A stretch of DNA of 33,166 nucleotides from Spirochaetia bacterium (GCA_900769955.1 CAAGIP010000040.1:1-33166), one strand, 5' to 3'. Positions 16,429 through 25,788 are shown, counted from the stretch's first letter. Notes: generated by a model from the letters alone, not told the origin. Numbers and translations: made by a program.

Positions 16429-18379
16429 AAAGCATGCTCAGGGGGTCCACATCGACCTCAAGATGGACTGCGGATGGACATCTGAACTGACTGACGGTAA
16501 CCTCACTGATCTTCAGTATGTGCCTGAAATCGCCGGATGAGATGATTATCTGATAGCGGAATGACGATGAACGCTTGTAGATAATGCACGGTCCCATTCC
16601 CATGACGGTGACATCCTTAAAGCCCGATGCGGTTATAACCCGCTCTGTGAGCAGATACAGTTCATTTATTGCAGATTTCACCTTCTCCTCATCGCGGCAG
16701 CGCAGCGTGAGCGTCACGATCCTCTTATATGGAGGAAAACCCAGTTCCTTTCTTATTTTAAGCTCGTTCTCATAAAATTCTTCCGTCCTCGAGTCCCTCA
16801 CCGCCTTAATTGCCTCATCCTCGGGCCTGTACGTCTGAATAAGGACAAGTCCGTCGCTGCGGTACCGTCCGGCCCTGCCCTTCACCTGCTCAAGCAGTGA
16901 AAAGGTCCTCTCCTCCGCGCGGAAGTCGGGAACGGAAAGCGTGCTGTCGGCAAGCACTACCCCTACCAGTCTGAGACGGGGAAAGTTAAGCCCCTTCGCA
17001 ACCATCTGGGTACCGAGCAGTATGTCAGTCTCCCCGTTTTTAAAGCGCTCTATTATGCCTTTGACAAGCTCGGGATCCCCTCCCGCCACATCGGTATCAA
17101 GCCTCTCGATCCTGGCTGATGGAAAGAGCTTTCTCACTTCCTCCTCGACGCGCTCGGTACCGAAGCCTGAAACACTCATGTCATGGGAGCCGCACTCGCT
17201 GCATGAGGAAACACGCTCTCTCTGGTAACCGCAGTAATGACATACCATCCGGTCCGTTTCCTTATGGTATGTGAGGGCAACGGAACAGTTGGGACAGCTT
17301 TCGACATGGCCGCATGATTCGCAGTGGTAGTAATACGTGTAGCCTCGCCTGTTAAGAAAGAGGATAGTGCCGTAACCGTCAGCCATGGTGCGTCTTATCT
17401 CGGCTTCAAGAGTGCGGGAAATGGTCCTGTTTTCACGGAGCATGTTTATGATGCGCACCTCGGGAGTGCTTCCTCCCGCGACCTTGCACTTGAGGTCTAT
17501 GCGCTTCATAAGGCCGTTCTTCATTCCGAGATATGCCTCCAGCGATGGAGTCGCGGAGCCCATTATCAGTGTGGCCCCCGATGCCAGAGCCCGCTTCTGG
17601 GCAACCTGACGTGCGTGGTAGCGGGGACTCTGCGAACTCTTGTAGGAGTTTTCATGCTCCTCGTCGATTACGATGAGTCCGAGGTTTTTCAGCGGTGCGA
17701 ACACGGCGGAGCGTGCCCCTATGACGATGTCCACTTCCCCGTTTATCGCCTGATGCCAGTACTTAAGGCGCTGGGAAGGCGTGAGTGCGGAGTGCAGGAC
17801 CGCAACCCTGCCGCTGAAGCGTGCCGATATGTCACTCATCAGCTGATGGGTAAGGGTTATTTCCGGCACAAGATATATTACGGTCCGGCCCCTCTTAATC
17901 GTCTCCTCCGCAGCCCTGAGGTACACTTCACTCTTTCCCGACCCGGTAATGCCGAAGAGATAGAATGTTCCCCCCGGAGCTGAGGCAATCTCATCAAGTG
18001 CCGCCTGCTGCTCATCTGATAGTCTGTCGACGGGCACGAACGTCTCGTCCCCCGGAAAGAGCGCGCTCTCGCTTTCCCTCCGCCCTGAGGGTATCATGGC
18101 GGAAAGTACCACTCCCGCGGGACAGAGATAGGTACGGCTCATCCATTCAGCCGTTTCGAGAAGCTCGGGCGTGAAGACGATCTTTTTATCAACTGCCCTG
18201 ATGATGTCCTTAACCTCGAAATCGAGGGGACGGTCATCAGTGATGGCCGTAACGTAGCCTGTGAGCTTACGTGCGCCGAAGGGCACGATGACACGGCAGC
18301 CTGCCGTTATCGAAGCATCATCGGTGTGGTATGTGAATTTATCCTTCAACGGTACCGGAAGGTACACTTCTGCTAGCAT
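16427..18379 (-). CDS. priA: Primosomal protein N' (PriA replication restart helicase)
   Basis: PriA is a 3'-5' SF2 helicase that reloads the replisome at stalled forks. The start is ATG at 18379, with AAAGGA six bases upstream; the protein has 650 residues. The N-terminal DNA-binding region is about 1-110. Walker A is GITGSGKS (143-150) and motif II is DEEH (239-242). The zinc-binding insert has eight cysteines in CxxC pairs (C353/356, 362/365, 380/383, 393/396). Motif VI is QVKGRAGR. It overlaps the UDG-like gene by seven bases and is last in the glpK-led operon. Confidence 0.97.
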   Translation of the reverse strand: MLAEVYLPVPLKDKFTYHTDDASITAGCRVIVPFGARKLTGYVTAITDDRPLDFEVKDIIRAVDKKIVFTPELLETAEWMSRTYLCPAGVVLSAMIPSGRRESESALFPGDETFVPVDRLSDEQQAALDEIASAPGGTFYLFGITGSGKSEVYLRAAEETIKRGRTVIYLVPEITLTHQLMSDISARFSGRVAVLHSALTPSQRLKYWHQAINGEVDIVIGARSAVFAPLKNLGLIVIDEEHENSYKSSQSPRYHARQVAQKRALASGATLIMGSATPSLEAYLGMKNGLMKRIDLKCKVAGGSTPEVRIINMLRENRTISRTLEAEIRRTMADGYGTILFLNRRGYTYYYHCESCGHVESCPNCSVALTYHKETDRMVCHYCGYQRERVSSCSECGSHDMSVSGFGTERVEEEVRKLFPSARIERLDTDVAGGDPELVKGIIERFKNGETDILLGTQMVAKGLNFPRLRLVGVVLADSTLSVPDFRAEERTFSLLEQVKGRAGRYRSDGLVLIQTYRPEDEAIKAVRDSRTEEFYENELKIRKELGFPPYKRIVTLTLRCRDEEKVKSAINELYLLTERVITASGFKDVTVMGMGPCIIYKRSSSFRYQIIISSGDFRHILKISEVTVSQFRCPSAVHLEVDVDPLSML

Positions 18380-19041
18380 CGCCTGTCCTTTATGCCTGCA
18401 TACCAGGCAACCTTCTTCAGGTCCTCCCATACGGCCGCCTTAAGTCTCGGGTCCCTCTCAACCTGGGACGGGGAATAGGTCATGACCGCCGTCGCACCCT
18501 CAAAGTCATGGATGCCCTTTCTGGCGTCCTGCATTGTCTCGCAGCCCAAAAGCGGAAGAGCAAGGGGACCGAGGAAGAGTACCACCTTCGGTTTCAGGGT
18601 CCTTATCTGTTCCCTGAGAAGGGAAACACACTCTTCATGGAAGGTATCCTCATCGGAGGGGCATTTGATCAGTGTGGTGAGGTAGCACTCCTTAGCCTTC
18701 TCGAGCTTTATCGCGGATGACCAGGTATTGAGCATCACGCCACCGGAAGGAGTCAGCATTGCACCTCCCGCAAGCGTCCTCTCGGCAACGAACACGACAA
18801 GGGGATGAAGAGGTCCCTTTCCTGCGGAAAAGCGTTCATCGCGGTGCATCCACCCGTCACAGGAGTGGCAGTTCAGGAAGCGCTCCCTTACTGAGAGTTT
18901 CCTTTCAGCTGAAGGTTTTTTCTCCTCCCCTCTCAGAGTGTAATCGAGGAAGGAATTTTCTTCCCCGAGCATATCATTCTTAACACTCCTCAGTGCATCA
19001 TCCAGGAGGGAAAGGAAATATTCACCTGCACTGTTTTCCAT
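18373..19041 (-). CDS. Family 4 uracil-DNA glycosylase-like protein with altered active site
   Basis: This 222-residue protein resembles family 4 (Fe-S) uracil-DNA glycosylases. All four cluster cysteines seem present: C58 and C61 (NCHSC), C127 (LIKCPSDED) and C138 (EECVSLL). The core KPKVVLFLGPLALPLLG and the final W-x-DL helix also match. The uracil-binding GEAPG motif reads AERTL (86-90), and the His of the HPS motif is replaced in TYSPSQ (S190). It may therefore bind DNA without normal glycosylase activity. I chose ATG at 19041, with GGAGG six bases upstream; the start at 19080 has no site. It overlaps truA by 20 bases and priA by 7. Confidence 0.8.
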   Translation of the reverse strand: MENSAGEYFLSLLDDALRSVKNDMLGEENSFLDYTLRGEEKKPSAERKLSVRERFLNCHSCDGWMHRDERFSAGKGPLHPLVVFVAERTLAGGAMLTPSGGVMLNTWSSAIKLEKAKECYLTTLIKCPSDEDTFHEECVSLLREQIRTLKPKVVLFLGPLALPLLGCETMQDARKGIHDFEGATAVMTYSPSQVERDPRLKAAVWEDLKKVAWYAGIKDRRC

Positions 19042-19879
19042 CACTTTCCTCCTCAAACCAGGCATATTCATCCTCATCATAGCTGATGCGGGAAAGGTAA
19101 AGCCCGTCCGCAGGTGCGGTCCTCAGGGCACGGGAGCGGTCACATGATTCAAGACGGGAGCGGAAGGCTTCAGTACTCTCGCCCATCAGCGCCGCATCCA
19201 TCATCGTTCCGGTCATGGACCTTACCTGATGGTATAAAAACGCATTGCCCACCACAGTGTACTTAAGCATTTCCCGGCCAAAGCGGTCCGTGATGACGCT
19301 CCAGTAAGACTCATAGATGTCACGCCACTTCGAAAGGGATGAATCGCGTGAAGAGGAAAAGGTCGTGAAGTCATGTGTTCCCTGAAGCATGGATGCATAG
19401 GAATTCAGGATTTCCACTGAAGGTGTCTTCCTGTACAGAGCGACGTGTCCCGTATCGAAGGGAAGCGCGTTGTCATATGATTTGACGAAGTAAACGTATT
19501 CACGCGCCATTGTCGTGAAGCGGGCATGGAAAGATCCATCCTTCTCCTCAGAGGAAATGATCCTGACAGTGGAAGGAAGAAGTGCATTGAGTGCGGGAGT
19601 GAACTTTTCCGCAGGAATGGAGCATGCCGAAGGGATATCGAAGTGACACACCTGTCCCAGAGCATGAACACCTGCATCGGTCCTGCCCGAGCCCTGTACC
19701 TTCGCCGATAACCCCATGGAGGCAAGGGCTGCCTCGATTGTTTCCTGCACGCTTACTGAGTTGTCCTGTGACTGCCAGCCGTGAAAGGCGCTTCCTTCAT
19801 ATGCACATGTGAGCTTAATCCTCCTCATGCCTTCGGCAAGGGGTACAAGCTCAGGTCTTTTCCAGTCTTTCCTGCTCAT
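19022..19879 (-). CDS. truA: tRNA pseudouridine(38-40) synthase TruA
   Basis: TruA isomerises uridines 38-40 in the tRNA anticodon arm. The 285-residue protein has the conserved start IKLTCAYEGSAFHGWQ and the catalytic D68 in GSGRTDAGVHALGQ. FHARFTTMAREYVYF, NAFLYHQVRSMTG and DGLYLSRISYD also match. The ATG at 19879 has GGTGA close upstream and overlaps acpS by 29 bases. The Met at 19828 (residue 18) would give the usual family length but has a poorly spaced site. Either start keeps the whole catalytic fold. Confidence 0.96.
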   Translation of the reverse strand: MSRKDWKRPELVPLAEGMRRIKLTCAYEGSAFHGWQSQDNSVSVQETIEAALASMGLSAKVQGSGRTDAGVHALGQVCHFDIPSACSIPAEKFTPALNALLPSTVRIISSEEKDGSFHARFTTMAREYVYFVKSYDNALPFDTGHVALYRKTPSVEILNSYASMLQGTHDFTTFSSSRDSSLSKWRDIYESYWSVITDRFGREMLKYTVVGNAFLYHQVRSMTGTMMDAALMGESTEAFRSRLESCDRSRALRTAPADGLYLSRISYDEDEYAWFEEESDGKQCR

Positions 19880-20210
19880 AAATCACCGCAATTGCCACCG
19901 AGTGGCTCTTTTCATGTGCGATCGAGAGCGAGATCCCCCGCCCTCCCAACAGCTCAGCAGCCCTTCCCCTGAGCACGTAATAGGGTTCACCGCTCTCATG
20001 GGATCTTATTTCCACATCCTTAGGGGTAATACCCGAAAAGCCGGTTCCAAGCGCCTTCACGCACGCTTCCTTTGCGGCAAAGCGCGAAGCCCAGTACTCT
20101 GCACGCCCACCGGAAGCCTGCTCATATTCAGTGAATATGTGGTCAAGAAGTCCTTTGGGAGGGTCAGAAAACCGTGAATTCTCAACTATGTCGATTCCGG
20201 TCCTTATCAC
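19851..20210 (-). CDS. acpS: Holo-[acyl-carrier-protein] synthase
   Basis: AcpS moves 4'-phosphopantetheine from CoA onto apo-ACP, which activates fatty acid synthesis. The 119-residue protein has the metal-binding D7 in IRTGIDIVE and E48 in SRFAAKEACVKALGTG, and ends in ISLSIAHEKSHSVAIAV. The start codon is GTG, overlapping the ybbR stop as GTGA, with AAGGA upstream. It lies between ybbR and truA in the glpK-cdaA operon. Confidence 0.96.
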   Translation of the reverse strand: MIRTGIDIVENSRFSDPPKGLLDHIFTEYEQASGGRAEYWASRFAAKEACVKALGTGFSGITPKDVEIRSHESGEPYYVLRGRAAELLGGRGISLSIAHEKSHSVAIAVIYEQERLEKT

Positions 20211-20614
20211 TGGGCATCCTTAAAGAGTATTCTGACCGTATCGGGTTTTGCACGGACGGAAAGCGATGCGTCCAGAAACACATCCTCATTGTATTTCACA
20301 GTTACCGGCACGCGGGCTATTCCCGCCTCGCTCACTGCTGAAAAGTCCGCATGGGCAGTGATGTCAGTGGGATCGACAAGGTATATGAGCTCATCGTTTC
20401 CGCTGATGATGATGTCGGTGCGTGACGGGACGAGGGACTCAGGAATTACGACTGTCTGGTCCGGAAGCGTCACTGAAAGAGGTATCGTGATCACACGGTC
20501 TGCCATGTTCATGTACTTGACCGCGATGAAAATCAGCAGTGCAAGGATGAATGACATCAGCTTGGGAATCCATGATGACAGGAATGAGTTGAGGCCCTTA
20601 CTTCTTTGCTTCAT
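20207..20614 (-). CDS. YbbR-domain protein (CdaR-like)
   Basis: The 135-residue protein has one N-terminal membrane helix (about 17-35, WIPKLMSFILALLIFIAVKY) followed by a single YbbR-like beta domain outside the membrane (VITIPLSVTLPDQTVVI, DITAHADFSAVSEAGIARVPV). CdaR in Firmicutes has several YbbR domains and regulates the adjacent cyclase CdaA. The pairing is kept here, but with only one domain. GGAGG is six bases before the ATG. The gene overlaps cdaA by 17 bases and acpS by four. Confidence 0.88.
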   Translation of the reverse strand: MKQRSKGLNSFLSSWIPKLMSFILALLIFIAVKYMNMADRVITIPLSVTLPDQTVVIPESLVPSRTDIIISGNDELIYLVDPTDITAHADFSAVSEAGIARVPVTVKYNEDVFLDASLSVRAKPDTVRILFKDAQ

Positions 20615-21416
20615 CTTCTTCCTCCTTCACATCCTGCGGTGTGATGTCATGGTAGCTCATCAGGGCAAGAATCACCCTCTTGATCGTTTCCCTGTCCAGA
20701 TCATAGAAAATGTTCGCGTTGTATGCCAGCGACATCGCGCCGTTCTCCTCAGATACTATGATGATGACGGCATCGGAGTCCTCTGCAAGGCCCAGGGCAG
20801 CGCGGTGACGCGTTCCGAAGCTGGCATTGATGCCTGTCTGTGCGGAAAGGGGAAGATAGCATGAGGCGGCGACTATCTTTCCGCCCTGAACCACGAGCGC
20901 ACCGTCATGAAGCGGCGTGTCATGGTCGAAGATGGTACAGATCAGGGATGAGGAGAGATCGGCATTGAGCTTTGTTCCTGAGTCTATTACCGACTTGATG
21001 TCGGTGTGACGGGGAAAGATTATCAGGGCACCTCTTTTTACCTGTACCAGGTTCTCACAGGCATTGAGTATCGTGTCGATCTGCTCGACGGTGGTCTGGG
21101 AACCTATTCTGAAAAGACGGGCACGTCCTGAGAAGAGCGTCGTGAATGCCCTTCTGAACTCAGGATGGTAGATAATGCAGAAGAACATCAGAAGCGGCAG
21201 CGTGATCTTCCGGTAAATGAAAAGCAGGAACGTGAAATCGAAAACCCAGCAGACGCAGAAGAACATCGCATATGCCAGGATGACGAGTACCAGCTGGTAG
21301 ATCTTTGTTGCCGCAACGGCCACATACAGCTTGTATATGATCCAGGCAAGGATAAGGATCTGCAGAAAGTCCCTGAGATAGGTCAGCAGGAATGCTGAAT
21401 TTCCTAAACTAAACAT
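20598..21416 (-). CDS. cdaA: Diadenylate cyclase CdaA
   Basis: CdaA condenses two ATP into c-di-AMP, a second messenger for osmotic and potassium balance. The 272-residue protein has three N-terminal membrane helices (about 10-85). The DAC domain (about 100-250) has the catalytic DGA (171-173 in HDTPLHDGALV) and RHR (203-205 in GTRHRAALGL). AGAGGA lies six bases before the ATG. It overlaps glpK by 13 bases and ybbR by 17. Co-transcription with glpK is unusual. Confidence 0.95.
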   Translation of the reverse strand: MFSLGNSAFLLTYLRDFLQILILAWIIYKLYVAVAATKIYQLVLVILAYAMFFCVCWVFDFTFLLFIYRKITLPLLMFFCIIYHPEFRRAFTTLFSGRARLFRIGSQTTVEQIDTILNACENLVQVKRGALIIFPRHTDIKSVIDSGTKLNADLSSSLICTIFDHDTPLHDGALVVQGGKIVAASCYLPLSAQTGINASFGTRHRAALGLAEDSDAVIIIVSEENGAMSLAYNANIFYDLDRETIKRVILALMSYHDITPQDVKEEEDEAKK

Positions 21417-22909
21417 ACATCTTCCTCTTTGGAGGCCCAGTTCAGTGTCCTTGATACCGCCTTTCTCCAGAGTACGATCTTATCCTGACGCGTCTTCTCT
21501 TCCATAGATGGGGTCCATCTGAGCTGTTCCTTCCAGTATTTTGACAGATTTTCACGATTTTGCCAAATGTTCACGCTGAGGCCCGCGGCAAATGCAGCCC
21601 CGAGTGCCGTTGTTTCCGTAATCCTCGGCCTGATGACGGGAATCGAGAGAATGTCTGACTGGAACTCCATCAGGGGATTGCTGTTGGTAAGCCCGCCGTC
21701 AACCCTGAGTTCCTTAAGTTTTATTCCGGAATCGAGCTCCATCGCCTCGAAGATGTCGTTTGCCTGGAAGGCGGTGGCTTCGAGGACGGCACGGCATATG
21801 TGCGCTCTCGTCACATATCCGGTAAGGCCTGCGATGACGCCCCTGGCATCACTTCTCCAGTGAGGGGCGAAAAGGCCCGAGAAGGCAGGAACGATGTATA
21901 CTCCGCCGCAGTCCGATACCGAGGACGCAAGCTCATCAAGCTCCTTTGCATTTGCAACCATCTTAAGATTGTCCCTGACCCACTGGACCAGGGAGCCTGC
22001 GATGGCAACCGACCCCTCGATCGCATAACGGGGACGCTCACCCTTTGCCTGGAAGGCAACGGTACTGACGAGACCTTTTGTGGAATAGCACAGGTTCTCA
22101 CCCGTGTTGACAAGCATGAAGCATCCGGTACCGTAGGTACATTTGGCTTCCCCTTCGCAAAAGCATGCCTGCCCGAAGAGCGCGGCCTGCTGGTCACCGA
22201 GAATGCCGCACAGCGGAATAGGATGCCCCAGGATTGATGTTTCACCATAGAGTTCTCCCATCGAGGGAACTATTTCGGGAAGCGCGCTTTTCGGAATTCC
22301 GAAAAGGGATAAAAGTTCATCATCCCACTCAAGAGTGGAAATGTTCATGAGCATGTACCTTGAGGCATTGGTCACATCCGTTATGATCCTGCCCGTAAGC
22401 TTATATGCAAGGTAGCAGTCGATGGTGCCGAAAACACATCGGCCTTCCGAGAGGCGTTCGCGCACGAGTGGCACGTTGTTTATGAGCCACACTATTTTTG
22501 AAGCGGAAAAGTAAGGTGAGAAAAGAAGTCCTGTTTTTTCCCTGAGCTTTTCCGGGGAAATCAGGTCCCTGAACGACTCGACAATGGCACTGGCCCGGAG
22601 ATCCTGCCAGACGATTGCATTGTGAAGGACTTCACCGGTCACGGGATCAAAGGGGATTATCGTCTCCCTCTGGTTCGTGATCCCGATTCCTTTTATGTCC
22701 TTAACGTTAACGCCGCTTTTCTTAACGGCTTCCTTCATAACGGTACGGGTATTGTTCCAGATCTCCTCGGGGTCGTGCTCCACATAGCCCGGATTGGGGT
22801 AATACTGCTTATGCTCCAGCTGATGGCTGCTTACCGCTTCCCCGTTCTCGTTGAAAAGAATGAAACGCGTGCTTGTGGTTCCCTGATCGATGGCTCCTAG
22901 GTACCTCAT
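21404..22909 (-). CDS. glpK: Glycerol kinase
   Basis: GlpK phosphorylates glycerol to glycerol 3-phosphate with ATP. The 501-residue FGGY-family protein is full length. Motifs are GAIDQGTTSTRFILF (phosphate loop), GITNQRETIIPFDP, GILGDQQAALFGQ, CTYGTGCFMLVNTG, APHWRSDARGVIAGLT and LRVDGGLTNSNPLMEFQSDIL. GGAGAGG precedes the ATG. It heads a leftward operon and its 3' end overlaps cdaA by 13 bases. A glycerophosphodiesterase gene nearby could supply glycerol 3-phosphate by another route. Confidence 0.97.
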   Translation of the reverse strand: MRYLGAIDQGTTSTRFILFNENGEAVSSHQLEHKQYYPNPGYVEHDPEEIWNNTRTVMKEAVKKSGVNVKDIKGIGITNQRETIIPFDPVTGEVLHNAIVWQDLRASAIVESFRDLISPEKLREKTGLLFSPYFSASKIVWLINNVPLVRERLSEGRCVFGTIDCYLAYKLTGRIITDVTNASRYMLMNISTLEWDDELLSLFGIPKSALPEIVPSMGELYGETSILGHPIPLCGILGDQQAALFGQACFCEGEAKCTYGTGCFMLVNTGENLCYSTKGLVSTVAFQAKGERPRYAIEGSVAIAGSLVQWVRDNLKMVANAKELDELASSVSDCGGVYIVPAFSGLFAPHWRSDARGVIAGLTGYVTRAHICRAVLEATAFQANDIFEAMELDSGIKLKELRVDGGLTNSNPLMEFQSDILSIPVIRPRITETTALGAAFAAGLSVNIWQNRENLSKYWKEQLRWTPSMEEKTRQDKIVLWRKAVSRTLNWASKEEDVCLV

Positions 22910-22935
22910 ATGATTATCCTCTCCTTTTTTGGGAA

Positions 22936-22946
22936 ATTATATATCA
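22936..22946 (-). promoter_or_regulatory. Candidate extended -10 promoter of the glpK operon
   Basis: In the 58-base gap between the M16 stop and glpK, the minus strand reads TGATATATAAT, which gives an extended -10 or a TATAAT. No good -35 is visible at the right distance. The glpK ribosome site (GGAGAGG) lies downstream, so this transcript would have a normal leader. Confidence 0.45.
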
Positions 22947-22967
22947 TGATGAGGCACCTTGGTAGAG

Positions 22968-25781
22968 TTAATTGGAAGGAAGCGCCCTCACTTCACACTC
23001 CAGTCTTTCCTCCCAGGGAAGTGAAGCGGCAGAGAGGGAGGCCGCAGAGCCTTCAGAAAGACAGGAAGCCATTCTCTTCCTTGCTTCTTCCAGTTCATCG
23101 GAAGTGACTTCAAGCAGCGCCTGTCTGTTCACAGCCCTCATTTCCGGCGTGATGCCGTAAAGATACCTTCTGAAGCCCACCATCGACTTCACGGCAGGAG
23201 CCATCGGACGGAGCAGTCTGCCAAGCACTGTCAGTTTCGCATCCTCGGCCGCTTCATCGGTTATTGCAAAGGAACGGACCGTTTCGAGAATTGTGTCAAA
23301 AGTGGTCTTGACATGGGGATCGCTGTGCGTGACGGTCACTATCGATTCCTCAAGTGAATCGAGGTACATCTCAACACCGTATGCCCCATTCTTCATCCTC
23401 ACTTCCTCCCAGAGGGGACCTGAGGAAAGCATTGAGGTGACGATCTCCTCGGCAGCCTGCTTTCTGGAAGGATATGGGGATGACTTTATTGCAAGTGCGT
23501 TGTATGAGACTGCCGCAGGTATGGGATAGCTTATGCATTTTGCTTTCTCTGTAATTACCCTTTCCCTTATCACAGGAACGGGAGAGGGTGCAAAACTGCT
23601 CAGAAAAAGCTCAGCGGCTTCAAATGCACGGCCCGCACAGTCGTCCTCAAGAGTGAGATGAACCATGTATCTTCCCCTTTCGGCGAGTCTCGCATACACC
23701 CTTTCCACCAGAGGAGCGGCACTTTCCGCACTCAGGGATGAGAAGAACTCCCATGCCTTGATACCCATCACATCCTCACCGACGCTCTGTGACGGTGAAA
23801 GAGATGCCGCGGCCGCACTTGCCGCGAAGGAAGAGCCGGAATAAATGATGTTCTCCCTGAAGTCCCCTGTCGAGTCGCTTATCGCACTCGATATAGCCTC
23901 TCTGTCCGTTATGTCGGCATTTCTTAAGATGGAAGAAACAGCCTCAAGCGCCTTTTCCGTATTCCCGGGAAGGACCTTGGTCCTTACGATAAACAGGCAG
24001 CGGACACTTCCGTCACTCCTTCGTCCGGTTTCAAGGGAAAATGTCGTCGATCCTGTCAGCATGCGGAGCTTCCTGTGGATCAATGTCTTCTCCTCTCCCT
24101 TAAGTCCTGTAAGCGGAAGAAGTCTGGTAAGCAGGGAGAGGACTCTGAGATCACTGTCGGCAAGATCCGAGACATCGCATGCGATGTCAATGTAGATTAT
24201 TCCGCCTGTGAGTTGCCTCTGGATGAGAATCTGACCCTGCTCCTCATTTTCAATGTCGTTGATGACAAGGGGAACATCTGAAAGCGAGAGGCGCGGAAGC
24301 GCACGGATGTCCTCTTGTCTGTCAGGTGACGAAATGAATGCCCTGAAGGCCTCATCATCTGCCGCACTGAACCGGGAAAGGCGCTCTCCCGCGATCTTTC
24401 TCAGCGCTTCAGCTTCTTCCTTCATCACGGTATCTGAGGGCATTACGGTGAGAGTAAGCCTATGGGGATTATCCCTAAGGTTTCTCTTCATCCAGGATGA
24501 AAAGAGTTTCGGGTCCCTCTCCCAGTCGGCCCTGACGGCTGCAATTGCGGAAGCAACGTCGATATCGGAAGCAATCGGCATTGCCTTTTCAAGGGAACGC
24601 ACCGCCCGGAGAAAGAGTCTGAACCCGTTGGGAATTCCTCCGGGTATCTCCCGGGCCAGGAACTCCTGTCTTCTGACTGCAGATTCGATAAGGTCCCTTT
24701 CCAGACCTTCTTCCGAGAGTTTTGCGATAGTCTCAAGCAGAAACTCTCCTGCCCTTTTCACATCCTCTTCCTTCACACCCGTCATTCCGACTGCAAACGG
24801 GATACGTGAGAAATCGGCACTCATTCCGCTCTGCGATGAGATGTCCTCAGCCAGGTGGGATGAAAGGACCGCACTGTAAAGCGGGCATGCAGGGCTTCCA
24901 AGAAGTGCATCGACCAGTACCGATATCATCATGCGGTCATAGGCAGAGGAAGCATCTCCTTCGGTAAGGAAGCTTGTGATAACGGTGATGCGGTCATCGC
25001 CTTCCGATGTGGAGCTCAAAAGCGTCTTCTCCTGAGGAGCGCTCCAGGCTTCGGGGATGAGGTCGGCTTCTGGCCTTTTCCTGGCCTCACACTCCCTGAT
25101 GTATGAGTCAATCACGGAAAGCTTTTCCTCAATGTCCACATCCTTTCCGTAGAAGAAGCACATTCCGTTTGAGGGATGGTAGTACTTATCATAGGCGGCA
25201 AGGTACTCTTCATAAGTAAGCTTCGCTATCGAGCGGGCTTCACCGCCCGAAGAATACTGATAGCATGTTCCGCTGAAAAGGTCCCTGAGGGAGTGTGATG
25301 ACACAATGCTCTCATGGTTCAGAGTTTCATTCTGCATCTCATTGAAGACAACCCCCTCAAAAGCTTCCCCGTTCTGCCTGATACCCTCAGCAAGGAAGGT
25401 TTCCTTTCTTAAGAGAGGCCTGAAAACGGCATCGGTGTAGAGGGAAAAGATATTGTCGAAATCCTTCTTCAGCGGGGATGCGCCGGGGTACATCGTCCTG
25501 TCAGGGAATGTCAGGGCATTGAGATAGGTATTGCAGCTCGATTTCGAGATGGTGTTGAAGGGATCCCTTACCCTGTAGCGCTCACTGCCCGAAAGAATGG
25601 TGTGCTCAAGAATATGGAACACGCCGCTGGAGTCATACGGATGTGTCCGGAAACTGTATGCAAAAAATGACTCACTGTCATCCGCATCGACATAGCATGC
25701 ACTGAAACCCGATGAGTGCCCGTAGTGAAGGACATTCATGTTATTCACTGTCTCTTTTCTCAATAACTCAAAACCGCTCAT
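22968..25781 (-). CDS. M16C metalloprotease (presequence protease/Cym1-like)
   Basis: This large zinc peptidase (937 residues from ATG at 25781) belongs to the group that degrades peptides inside a closed chamber. The inverted zinc motif HILEH gives H56, E59 and H60, followed by SGSERYRVRDPF, LNALTFPDRTMYP and the distal Glu in GVVFNEMQNE. Homologous inactive domains fill the rest. There is no signal peptide, so it is probably cytosolic. A TTG-initiated extension to 25817 is rejected because it lies over the promoter. No Shine-Dalgarno sequence is seen. It stands alone, 58 bases before glpK, and diverges from the phosphodiesterase gene. Confidence 0.93.
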   Translation of the reverse strand: MSGFELLRKETVNNMNVLHYGHSSGFSACYVDADDSESFFAYSFRTHPYDSSGVFHILEHTILSGSERYRVRDPFNTISKSSCNTYLNALTFPDRTMYPGASPLKKDFDNIFSLYTDAVFRPLLRKETFLAEGIRQNGEAFEGVVFNEMQNETLNHESIVSSHSLRDLFSGTCYQYSSGGEARSIAKLTYEEYLAAYDKYYHPSNGMCFFYGKDVDIEEKLSVIDSYIRECEARKRPEADLIPEAWSAPQEKTLLSSTSEGDDRITVITSFLTEGDASSAYDRMMISVLVDALLGSPACPLYSAVLSSHLAEDISSQSGMSADFSRIPFAVGMTGVKEEDVKRAGEFLLETIAKLSEEGLERDLIESAVRRQEFLAREIPGGIPNGFRLFLRAVRSLEKAMPIASDIDVASAIAAVRADWERDPKLFSSWMKRNLRDNPHRLTLTVMPSDTVMKEEAEALRKIAGERLSRFSAADDEAFRAFISSPDRQEDIRALPRLSLSDVPLVINDIENEEQGQILIQRQLTGGIIYIDIACDVSDLADSDLRVLSLLTRLLPLTGLKGEEKTLIHRKLRMLTGSTTFSLETGRRSDGSVRCLFIVRTKVLPGNTEKALEAVSSILRNADITDREAISSAISDSTGDFRENIIYSGSSFAASAAAASLSPSQSVGEDVMGIKAWEFFSSLSAESAAPLVERVYARLAERGRYMVHLTLEDDCAGRAFEAAELFLSSFAPSPVPVIRERVITEKAKCISYPIPAAVSYNALAIKSSPYPSRKQAAEEIVTSMLSSGPLWEEVRMKNGAYGVEMYLDSLEESIVTVTHSDPHVKTTFDTILETVRSFAITDEAAEDAKLTVLGRLLRPMAPAVKSMVGFRRYLYGITPEMRAVNRQALLEVTSDELEEARKRMASCLSEGSAASLSAASLPWEERLECEVRALPSN

Positions 25782-25788
25782 GGAGGTA

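Noticed and set aside
17324..17983. 219-codon plus-strand frame opposite priA
   Set aside because: Long antisense frame within a conserved gene, with no recognisable motif and no ribosome site; a shadow of priA codon use.
18380..18430. Upstream extension of priA
   Set aside because: The 17 extra residues lie inside the UDG-like gene; the ATG at 18379 has a ribosome site and the PriA start motif.
24253..24879. 208-codon plus-strand frame opposite the M16C gene
   Set aside because: Serine-rich antisense composition typical of a shadow frame; the opposite strand is clearly coding.
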